From assembly GCA_017311315.1 (NCBI GenBank), contig CM029610.1, positions 41,742,870-41,806,869 on the forward strand: a stretch of 64,000 bases of DNA. The letters are read 5' to 3'. A program made the translations under genes and the position numbers. This DNA is from Dendrocalamus latiflorus. Lineage: Eukaryota > Streptophyta > Magnoliopsida > Poales > Poaceae. Below are positions 54,424 to 64,000 of the stretch, piece by piece; positions within the stretch are counted from its first letter, which is position 1, and the number at the start of each line of letters is the position of its first letter. Below the pieces are notes generated by a model, which saw only the letters and a list, made by a program, of their open reading frames with translations, was not told the DNA's origin and did no database searches.

Positions 54424-54652
54424 ATAGCTTTTGGCTTTTGGCTGCGGCTTGTGACTTTTGAGCTATTTGTACGAGAGATTACCGAATAACAGAAACTCAC
54501 GTGCGGTTTTTGCCAATATAAATGAAATTAGTAAAGTATGTATTATAATTAACTAATAAACTCTATCTCAAAAAAAATACTCCGTTTAAAAGTTAGTTAC
54601 TGTAGAAAAGACGAAAAACATCTTTTACAAACTGAAAAGAACAGGGCCTTTA
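54424..54652. mobile_element. MITE, GGGCCTGTT family, second adjacent copy
   Basis: Same orientation: it contains TTGGCTTTTGGCTGCGGC and CCGTTTAAAAGTTAG and ends GAAAAGAACAGGGCC at about 54645. The left terminal repeat is degraded. Confidence 0.65.
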
Positions 54653-55590
54653 GCTTATGAAAGCTAGAAGCTAAAAGCCAAATACCATGTTCTTTTAAGC
54701 TTTTGACTTCGGTTTTTCTAAAAGCTAAAACAAATGGATAGCTTCTCTAAACAGTTTTTTGAAGTCATATTTCCAAACGTTTTTTCGAGTCCACCGGCGT
54801 ATGCATCGTCTGTATCAGTATCTCTGTCATCTGCTACCGTCTCAAAAAAACGTAGCTAAAAGCGATTAACCGTAATTAAAAACTATTTGTTGTAGTCTAA
54901 AAAATATGACAATAAATTATTTAAAATAGGACTTAAATCCAAATGTAAGAAAAAGGACCAAAATCTGTTTGAAACGGTGCATGATTGCATTAGCGCATTC
55001 TGATGAGCTGAAACTGGACAAGGCAACGGGAAACCCCAATTATGATCATTCCTCCTCCCCATCACCAGCAAAGCTCTGTTGGCTGGTTGTTTTAGCTTTT
55101 TTTGCGGTTTACGTTCGTATTATCTATAATTAATTTTTAAACGATATATTTTTAAGATCAAATTAATAAAAAAAATTATAGTAAAAATATACCGAGTTTA
55201 GCTGTAACGATCAAAATCGTATACGGCTATTTTTTCTCTGCGTATTATTGAACAGCTAGAATTCAAATATTTAAGTCATAAGTGATGAGCCATCAGACAA
55301 AAAAAAATCCAGCCGTTGTTACGCACCACCATCCCTTCAATTCCCCTTTCTTCTTAAGCCGATAAAATTCTCTTCTGTTTTTCTTCCTCGGTAGCCTCTT
55401 GCTCTGATTTTTTTTCCTAGTTTCCTTTTTTTGCTTAAGCCATATAGGCCACAGTAGTGGAGACTTTTCACACACGAGGGACCTACACGGCACTAAAAAA
55501 CCAACTCAGCATGTGCAGTGCAACCTAGAGAAAGTGGCAAGGCATAGACAGAAGTATCTCTCTCTCTCCGGTTCCTACCAATAGTGGTAC
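54653..55590. other. Upstream region of the XTH gene
   Basis: AT-rich, with further MITE-like fragments (54660-54730, 55080-55260: AAACGATATATTTTTAAG). 55300-55500 contains CT/TTC-rich tracts. No separate gene. Confidence 0.5.
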
Positions 55591-55729
55591 CGCGTATATA
55601 GGATGCGATTGAAAGGTTAACTTATGAGGCAGCAGAACCCAAGAAGCGCGCAAGCAGAGAGTTTTTTGGTCCTTGACAAGTGGGAGAGGGAGGGGGGGAG
55701 AGAGAAACTGTGAGAGCAGCTAGCCAGCC
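55591..55729 (+). promoter_or_regulatory. TATA box and 5' UTR of the XTH gene
   Basis: TATATA at about 55595-55600 lies about 130 bp upstream of the ATG. The leader between is purine-rich (GAGAGGGAGGGGGGGAGAGA at about 55683), common in grass 5' UTRs. The start context is GCCATGG. Confidence 0.6.
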
Positions 55730-57537
55730 ATGGTGGTGAAGGCCAGGAGGTTCTTGGCGGCCTTGCTCGCCGCCGCGACGTGCGTTAGCTTATCGGCGGT
55801 GTCCTCTGCCTTCGACGTGCCGAGCGTCTCCTTCGACGAAGGGTTCTCGCCGCTGTTCGGCGACGGCAACCTCGCCCGCGCGCCGGATGGCAGGACCGCC
55901 CGCCTCTTGCTCGATCGGCGCTCCGGTAATCCGCCTCTTGCATACTCCATTCATTTTTCTATTTTTCTTTCCTCTCATACCAGTACAAGCCCTTTGTGCT
56001 CTGTTCTTCCTCTTCTTATGGTATTTGCGTGCTGCTGTTTCTTTGCAGGTTCTGGTTTCGTCTCCTCGGATTACTACCTCCACGGATTCTTCAGCGCGTC
56101 CATCAAGCTGCCCAAGGACTACACGGCCGGCGTCGTCGTCGCCTTCTACGTGAGTGCTTGATCTGAGAAGAACATTCCTATCCAACGCATCGTTCTTTTA
56201 GCTTATCCCTGCTGTTCTTTCGAGCCGTTGGTCCTTGCTTCGTCACACGGCGTGTCAACCGGAAAACCATCGCAAGCTGCGTCCCCATGCCCTGGTGGCG
56301 CAGTGTGGCCAACAGGGCGAGCCACATGGGCTGTTTGGACTTTCGAGCCCAAAAAGGCTGCGCCGCCTGCCCCCCGGGAATAAATGTTCCTCACCACATT
56401 GATCAGGCTCACCAAAGCGAAGTTAATACCCGACTCAGAGATATACTATTCACCAGTAAATTTTGTTGAGTAGACGTACTTTATTAGATGAGTTAAGTAC
56501 GTACTAGTACTACTGATGAGTCGGTAAGTTCCTGTGCACAAGCCAGTGAATGGTGTAGTAGATGGAATATTCAATTGCTCCGTAGTTTCATTCAAGTTTG
56601 CAACGTACTTGAAGAGATTCCAACCAACACATGGTAACGGTATTGCATGGCTCCCTAAAGATTACTGTCCTGCAGCTTAATGGCATCCGTAAATATTTTG
56701 GTGTTGCAGCTGTCTAATGGGGACGTGTACGAGAAGACGCACGACGAGCTGGACTTCGAGTTCCTGGGCAGCCGGTGGGGCGGGCAGTGGCGGGTGCAGA
56801 CCAACGTCTACGGCAACGGCAGCACCGACCGCGGCCGCGAGGAGCGCTACCTCCTCCCCTTCGACCCCACCCTCGAGGCGCATCGCTACGCCGTCCTCTG
56901 GGCCCCAACCCACGTCATGTACGTACTCCACTCACTCTGCATGATGATTTGTTCGTTGATTTGATCGAGTGAGTTGGGTACGCCGTGCGCGTGCAGCTTC
57001 TACATCGACGACACGCCGATCCGGGAGGTGATCCGGCACCCGGGCATGGGCGGGGACTTCCCGGCGAAGCCGATGGCGGTGTACGCGACCATCTGGGACG
57101 GCTCCGCGTGGGCCACGGACGGCGGCAAGTACAAGATCAACTACAAGTACGCGCCGTTCGCGTCCGACTTCTCCGAGCTGGCCCTCCTCGGCTGCCGCGC
57201 CGACCCGGTGCTCCGCGTCCCGCGCGGCGCCGGCGGGTGCGCCCAGCCCGACCTCCTCGGGCTCGTGACGGCCGACTACGCCGTCATGACCCCGCAGAAG
57301 CGCGGCGCGATGCGCGCGTTCCGGGCGCGGCACATGACCTACACCGTGTGCTACGACGCGGTCCGGTACGCGGCCGGGCCGTTCCCGGAGTGCGACAACT
57401 CGGACGAGGAGAGGGAGGCCTTCTGGGCCTGGGGCGAGTCCAAGGCCGTCGTCATGAGGCCGCGCGGCCGCGGCCGCCGCCGGGGACGCAGGGCCGGCGC
57501 CGAAGCCAGGGGACGCGCCGACGTGGCAAGCAGCTGA
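55730..57537 (+). CDS. XTH: Xyloglucan endotransglucosylase/hydrolase (XTH27/28-like)
   Basis: A secreted GH16 enzyme that cuts and rejoins xyloglucan in the cell wall. Exons: 55730-55925, 56049-56149, 56710-56918 and 56997-57537; 1047 bp, 348 residues, all GT-AG and in phase. Signal peptide at residues 1-27 (LLAAATCVSLSAVSSA then FDVPS). Catalytic motif HDELDFEFLG at 110-119: E112 should be the nucleophile and E116 the acid/base. NGS at 135-137 is a possible N-glycosylation site. DGSAWATDGGKYKINYKYAPF is typical of the group. Four cysteines of the C-terminal XTH extension are present (GCRADP, GGCAQP, VCYDAV, PECDN). The overall pattern fits group III-B (XTH27/28). The C-terminus ends in an Arg-rich tail (RPRGRGRRRGRRAG). 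Intron 2 (560 bp) is the largest. No defect seen. Confidence 0.95.
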
Positions 57538-59179
57538 GGTCTTGGGAGGCTAGCGGCACAATGGTTGTACTAAGAGATTCGATTAAAATTTGGGTACTGT
57601 AATATGATTTTGTTCCATGTATGTATAGGGTGTAAAGCTAGGCGTAGGGATTAATTCGTTATTATTCTTTGATTCGTTGGATGGCACCTAATAATATGGT
57701 AGTTCGGTAGTGCTTACAGTGACTTTTAGTATTTGGCTGAAAATATAGTGTAATAAAAAGGTTATATTATTACAAATAATGTAAAGAAATTAGGGAAAAA
57801 AGAAAAACAAAAAAGTTAAAAAAAAGTAAAAAAATTAAGAGACCGGTGTGTTTCAAAAGGCAGAAACAGAAATCGTTTGTAGCGGACCATAATCACGGGA
57901 TTTGGAGTTGGTGCCGGGATAGAAACGGACAGCACGGTGACAGCTGGAGACATTGGTGTCTTGCGTTTGCTTCTTCCGTTCGTTTAATCATTCATCATGC
58001 AGAGTACAGTATGGTCCTCCCCTGGCCTACAGTTTAACCCATGCTTTCACTGTACCAAATCCGGTTGGCGACGTACAACGCTAGCATCTAATATGATCGC
58101 CAGAAACTTGCACTTATACTCGTTCTTCATGTTTAACTTTCCCGTTATTTCTTCGTTTTGTGCCGGCGGTTCACATGACTGGATCTATGATCGAACAAGC
58201 TTCCTGAAAATCATATATAGGTAAATTGCACAATAGTAGAACGTCTGCCATCCATGCAGCGTTAAAAAAAATTTTTTGGTCACAACAGTTGTGTATTCGT
58301 GCGACGCCTTCCCCGGAAAAAGGAAAATGAAACCAATGCAAACCGCGGTGGCCGAAGGGTCAATAATCTGCTGGTGGCCCAACTTTGATGAGGGCACATA
58401 CCGTAGCCGAGTCAATTATTTCCCCCTGCCTTCAACAAGGCCAGGTCCAAAACCTTTCTGGGCTGGGCTAATTTGGGCTTCTGAAAGCTCAAGCTTCGAG
58501 CTTTTCTAGTAGTGCAGTAGCTTTTCTTTGCACTGTACTTAATAGTAGTTTTTTTCAGCGTAATTAATTTTAAAATTTTTTAAAAATAAAAATATTATAT
58601 CAATACGGACAATGTAAAAGAATAAAGAGAAAAGGGACATACAAAAAAAGCTCAAAAACTAAAAGTTAGCAAAAGACGAAATTAAAAAATTAAAAGCTTG
58701 CCCAAATGTATACCAAGCTTTCTAAAACATCACCAAGCCTTCCTAAAGAAAACCTTTCCGGCTTGAACTGAGCGGTACTTCCGAAAGCGCATGAGAACCG
58801 CAGAGCAAATTCATACCGGACGACATGAGGTCCTCAGCACTGTACACTACAACCACAGACAGAACACGCATGAGGATTCCTACTCCTACTTCCTACGCCC
58901 GCTTTGCAACGAATCGTACTGCCGATTCTTTGGTTGCCATGATTGATGCATGTCTTCCGCTACATCAGCTTTCTTTCCCCCTTCTCTTTCCTTTTTTTTC
59001 CCCAACGCACTGAGTGGCTTTGCTCTGGGCCATCCAACCAGCAAACGCTTGCACCACGGAAAGTTACATTAAGGTTAGGTTTTTTGGACTGCGATGGATG
59101 GTCGATGGATTTTGATTGTATTTTTTTAAGAAGGTATAACTAGTTGAGATGTTAATGTAGACGTCATATACGGTTTTAT
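57538..59179. other. Downstream intergenic sequence of XTH
   Basis: It includes the 3' UTR, AT-rich MITE remnants at about 57720-57870 and 58480-58710, and otherwise unremarkable sequence. No gene. Confidence 0.5.
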
Positions 59180-59350
59180 GCCCCGCTCATTTCGACTTGA
59201 GCTTCTAGCTTATTTTTTACTATTCATATTTTTTTAAAAAATTTAATTACGCTAAATAAGTCACTTTCAGCTATAATGTAATTTTAGTCAGCTACAGTGC
59301 AATTTCAGCCATAAACCACTATTTTTCAGCCCAACCGAGTGAGACCTTAG
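59180..59350. mobile_element. AT-rich MITE, shorter copy
   Basis: It begins CCCCGCTCATTTCGACTTG and ends CAGCCCAACCGAGTGAGACC. About 100 bp of the interior is missing compared with 18741-19017. Confidence 0.75.
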
Positions 59351-61082
59351 GCTTAGAAAGCCGTTTAGAGAATTAGCTCTAAAAAACTATCCTATTTATT
59401 TTAATTTTGAAGAAACCAAAAGGCAAAAACAACACGACCTAATACTAGTGCCAGGACCAATATAGTGTAAGTTTAACTCAAAAGTACGGCGACAACGGAG
59501 ACCGGCCGAGGGAACTTTTGACATGGTGATCTCAAGTTCCCCAAAGTGGAAAAAGTAAGAGAGCCCTCACCGTTCAGCAGGGGCCTCAGGGAATGGAATG
59601 TGACTGGAATTATTGAACTCTGTCAGGTCTCATCGTGCTCCTTCGTTTATTTTCCGTTCGAATGCCCTTCAATTGAAGGGAAGAGGAAGAAGAAAGTGTG
59701 TTAGGTAAGGTTCCTTATCCCCACGTTGTACTGATCCCCCACGCCAGTCTTCTGTGGCGTACAAAGTATCATTTTCTGGTGCAGACTGTTCTGCATTTCT
59801 ACTTGGGTTTTTTCATGAGACTGGAAGTTGCCACACGAGCAGACTTCTGATTGCGATGGTACGCCACCACCTGTGTGTTCCCTGTGCATTTTCCCCCAGG
59901 AACTAGGAAAACTTTCAAAGGATGTTTCTCACATGACAATGAGTGAGTTGAATCTTCGAGTGTAGACCGGTATAAGGCTAAATTCTTTTTAACTTATGGC
60001 TTATAACTTCTTTTAAATAAAACAAGGTGTTTTCTGCATCTCTATTTTAAAATAGCTTATCGGATATATTTTTTGAAGCGAATTATCTATATTTGCTTCG
60101 TTCATATAAATATTCATGTTAAGACAAAAAAATAAGCTGTAGATAAAAAGTGTCCACCTAAAATCTCGTAAATGCTCCGTCGCACTGTCAAGCTAGACCA
60201 CAAAGTGTGCATGGATAAAAACTATTGACTTGTAACAAGCCATCGATTCAAGCAGGTCGGATGTTCGTCGTTCAGATTGTTGTCACCTTCACAGCCTTGA
60301 ATGATCCCCTCACCCTTACTGTTCAACGATGAGCCGCTTTGGCCATACTTATATTACTGTCTAATAGCTGTTTTTTTATAGAAATTTTTTTCTACAGTAT
60401 CTAACTCTCAAACGAAGTATCTTTTTAAGACGAAATCTATTAGTCGATTGTAGTACACACTACAACAATTTTATTTATATCAGTCAAAATTATATATATA
60501 TATATATATATTTCTTTTTCTATAAATTTTTATATAACCTATTACTATTTATAATATAAGGTAAAACCAACAGCCAACGGTTAGGTGTGTGAAAGCTACT
60601 ATTCCCGGGGGTCAGCCAGATCCATCGGCCAACGAAACCAGGAATGATCTGAAGCGGACGTCGACGTTGCACGGAGTTTGGACTGGACTGGTCAATACCG
60701 ATAGGCCTAAGCCTAACTAACCATGTTGTGTGGCAGCGATTGGATGGTGCCAACTTGATCGTTTACTATACTCTTCACCTGCCTGTTTTGCTAATTTTAG
60801 TTTCTTTTTGTAAAAAAACTATATCGATGCACATTGCAATTTACAAAACAAGAAGCATTTTACGTACTTCTAATTTCTAATTTCTAATTATGAATGGTGA
60901 AATTATGAATCGAAGGCCACTGCTGTACTTCTAATTTCTAGGAACAAATTCAAGTATACCGCTGTTATGCTAGGTATTGGATTTGTTGTGCTATGATGCG
61001 CTGTAAAATCGAACATCTTGACCTAACCTAGTATTGACCTGAGGGATCAGCTCGGTTAGTTAGATGACGGGGGGCTTTTATC
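59351..61082. other. Intergenic sequence
   Basis: AT-rich, with a (TA)n stretch at about 60490-60512, a MITE remnant at 60340-60560, and repeated TTCTAATTTCTAATTTCT near 60870. No open frame with a recognisable domain. Confidence 0.45.
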
Positions 61083-61324
61083 GGGCCTGTTCTTTTCCTC
61101 CGAAGCTGATGGCTTTTGGCTTTTGCTACAGTACCTAACTTTCAAACGGAGTATTTTCTCAAGACGGGGTCTACAAGTTAAACGATCTACACGTTAAAAG
61201 CCCAACATCTGTATCAACCAAAATTGCAAGCGAGTATCTGTCTCTCCGTAATCTGTACCGTAAACAGCCAAAATTCAAAAATTTCAGCCAAAAGCCATAA
61301 GCCACAGCCGAAAAGAACAGGCCC
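61083..61324. mobile_element. MITE, GGGCCTGTTCTTTTC inverted ends
   Basis: Perfect 15-bp inverted ends (GGGCCTGTTCTTTTC and GAAAAGAACAGGCCC), flanked by ATC on both sides (61080-61082 and 61325-61327). 242 bp. This is the best-preserved copy of the family in the window. Confidence 0.88.
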
Positions 61325-63678
61325 ATCTTCATATCATAGCTTAATTAGAGGAAGATTGGTGGTCAAGCTATTACTCTTTTCTTTGCTTGCTTTTTTCCCC
61401 TGCATTGTAAGTGCTTGGTTTTTTTAGCCTGTGGTTTATGACTTTTGGCTTAAATTTTTAAATTCTGACTGTTTGCAAGAGAGAGTACGGGCGAGAGATA
61501 TTCACGTGTGATTTTGACCGATATAGATGAATTCGGTACAGTATCTACTACAATTAACTTATAGATATTGCTTTGAAAAGATACACTATTTAAAAACTAG
61601 TTATTATAGTATAAACTAAAAGCCATAAGATATAAACCAAAAGAACCAGCCAATGCTATGGCCACGCCAACTACATCCCTATCATACAACACTGGCTACA
61701 GGGGAAGAAAAGATGGTCAAGCGAAGGATAATAAAAAAGGGTGGCACATGGAAAGATCAAGCAATGGGCCTATTCATATCGGCTTTTGCTGATGGTTTTT
61801 GGCTGTGGCTGATAGAAGCGTCTAATGAATAGTAGTGGATGATGAATAGTAGTGTATTATGTAAGAAAAATGGTGCAATGAAAGGCACTATAACATTCGA
61901 ACCACCATTCGACTTACGGAATTATGATACAATAAAATACAGAGTACATTACAATACATGAAAATGAAAAGTAGTGGCTTATAAAAGCTGGAGCGTCCGT
62001 ATTGGATTCTGTTTATGAAGGTAGAAGCTAGAAATAGAAGCCAATATAAATATGCCCATCTCAACAGACGAGGTGCACAAGCTAGAGCTCCCTCTCACTA
62101 GTCCCACTAGTAGAGAACAAGTTTAGTTCACGGTGTTCACCTATGTCATTGAAATCTGGACTAAACATCCAACTTGTCATTATTCTTATTTTCGAGAAAA
62201 GTATGTAACGATCTTAGTTTTAGGAACAGGGCTATCGTACTTCTCGCAATAACCTAAGAGCTCAGTTGTGGATAGAAAAATGTCATGCGTGCTCACGATC
62301 ATTTAAAAAGGATTAACTTCGTTAAAATATGATATAATGGTAAACTTTAGCAACTTTATGGGCGTTCAAACACAAAACTTAGCTTACATTAAGAAGAATC
62401 AAAGAAATCCTAATAGAAATGCTTGAGTGTAGTTGTAATTCTAACACGAAAGCTGAACCATCCTTTTTTCTTCCGATATCTGTTCTGATGAAAATAAAGT
62501 AAGATTGAGTATACTAAATATTCAACAAGCCACATGAGAAACTATATGACTAATATGCAAGGAGTTCAAATAGATAGTTACAGGTTGTAATGTAATATTA
62601 GTGATGCAAGTTTGTTGGTGAAGAACTTTGCATTTTAAAAGTAAAGCAATCCTTAATTAATAGAAGGGGTTTGTTATCCACAATATTCATATCAAAATAC
62701 TCAAAATTTTACTTATAACTTGTTGTTGGAATCATCATTGAAACACAACTTCATTAATTGGGAGCAAAGCGTATTCAAATATCATTTATTATACTCTATA
62801 GAGTTGCCTAACTTTACCCACAAGATTTTTCAAACTCTCAATGTCATGCAATAGACACGCAACAGATAGCGTGCGACTAAGTTGAGAAAACAAGGTCTTT
62901 CATTGCTCTCATCTTTCTGGTATCTACCTGGTAGGGACGGGGCCCACGCATTGTTGGCAATCTACTGTCCAACACAAAAAGTGCATCTCAACTCCATGTG
63001 GATTCTACCATTGTTAAATATGGTTTTACCGCTTTCATACGACTCCATTACACGTGGGTCGTTCCACTCCTGGAACCCCAATCATCCTGTAGATATCCAA
63101 TTGATTTGAGTAACTATCAGCAAACGCCGAATCACTTAATAGCGTAAAACATTTGAGTTCCCAATCTATTCATGGTTAATTGTGTAGTAATTTCATTATT
63201 ACTAAGACTTGCCAAGGTGAACATGGCCATCAAGTAAAACATGGCTTTTCTAGTATTAGGACATAGCTAAATTATCATGTCATTCATTTTAAATAAATAA
63301 CAATGCATAAATAGAGAATATTGAAAGTAATGATAATTAAATAACTAAATGATGTAGGTTCAATATGATCAAAAACATATGACTTGTCTCTTTATCCATA
63401 GTCTTTGATCATTTTACTGTAGGCTTCAGGTTTACACCATCCACCTTAATTGTTCCAATAGCTTCTCCATTGGTCAACTAGTCGAATTCAGATACTAACA
63501 CAGAATAACAAATTCAAATGAGTTCCTATTTTGCATAATACAAGCTGGGAATAAAATACAATAAAATAACCAAAAAAGCATAAAGAAAATGGGTTTAGGT
63601 TAATAAGATTCAAACAGTGTTTGGTTTGGCTGAACGGAGTTGAAAATAGATTAGATGGGCTTAAGATGGTTGAAATGG

Positions 63679-63680
<2 letters not shown>
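61325..63680. other. AT-rich intergenic sequence with MITE remnants
   Basis: 61420-61650 is another degraded GGGCCTGTT-type MITE. 61768-62060 is a further inverted-end element (AATGGGCCTATTCATAT at the left, ATAAATATGCCCAT at the right, about 290 bp). 62060-63680 shows no gene; a minus-strand stretch near 63400-63480 faintly resembles degraded retroelement coding sequence but is too broken to call. Confidence 0.4.

Positions 63681-63731
<51 letters not shown>
63681..63731. repeat. Compound microsatellite (AC)n(AT)n
   Basis: About 18-19 AC units at 63681-63717 followed by about 7 AT units to 63731. Confidence 0.95.
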
Positions 63732-64000
63732 GTAAAAATAACGAGTGCTCCTTGGTGTCCGGACACCATAGTCTAAAATAGGTGTGTATCGTGTGCAAAA
63801 TTTTTTAAAATTTCTTGGATGTTAAGTTTAACTAGTTCAAACAAGTTTGAACTAAATTTCAAATTGTAGTTGCCTTTTTTATGATAGTTTGATTGTAGGT
63901 ATATGTTGATTATAAATAAATCAGCAAAGTATGTGATCTAAATTCATTCAAAACTTTGAATTTGAGTATATTTTTTCAAACTCAAACGTTTTATTTGAAT

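Noticed and set aside
62882..63109. 75-codon plus-strand frame near the right end
   Set aside because: No family similarity, no flanking exons, and AT-rich surroundings with other remnants; probably chance.

Overview
The window looks like nuclear DNA from a grass (Poaceae). Genes are intron-bearing with GC-rich first exons, the spaces between them are AT-rich and packed with transposons, and the transposon families are typical of grasses (Tourist/Harbinger MITEs, long-TIR MULEs, hAT elements, a large Ty3/Gypsy element). I see no tRNA, rRNA, CRISPR or prokaryotic operon. The species cannot be told from sequence alone.

Host genes. (1) A tandem pair of oligopeptide transporter (OPT) genes lies on the minus strand. 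Copy B (10340-17641) is complete: six exons, 748 codons, no visible lesion, and one GC-AG intron. Copy A shows only exons 1-2 (5958-6682). The first ~1 kb of the window matches the part of copy B intron 2 next to exon 3, so the rest of copy A most likely lies just left of the window. A third fragment of the duplicated unit sits at 18595-19430. (2) An XTH (xyloglucan endotransglucosylase/hydrolase) gene of the XTH27/28-like group lies at 55730-57537 on the plus strand: four exons, 348 codons, intact.

Mobile elements with ends defined by eye. A long-TIR MULE (6839-9555) sits about 33 bp upstream of the TATA box of OPT copy A and carries a FAR1-type DNA-binding-domain ORF. An internally deleted Copia element (12525-13757, TSD AAAAG) lies in OPT-B intron 2. 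A 4.7-kb hAT element (23833-28507, TSD GTTTTGTG) has a four-exon transposase gene broken by one frameshift and one stop, and carries a fragment of a host NAD(P)H:quinone oxidoreductase gene. A 13.1-kb chromodomain-type Ty3/Gypsy element (31979-45105, TSD AACGG) has 3.63-kb LTRs that are almost identical, an intact 1531-aa gag-pol and an extra ORF upstream of gag. A non-autonomous hAT (48261-49644, TSD TTTGTATT) carries GC-rich cargo. A foldback element (52627-54013) has arms of about 0.5 kb. Harbinger/Tourist elements lie at 4398-5376, 20274-20549 and 47804-48077, with several other MITEs.

The right end (57538-64000) and most remaining gaps are AT-rich, with MITE remnants and microsatellites and no gene I can support. 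The best candidates for something new are the MULE that replaces the upstream promoter of one OPT duplicate while carrying a DNA-binding-domain-only ORF, the hAT that has captured host exons, and the pre-gag accessory ORF of the very young Ty3 element.
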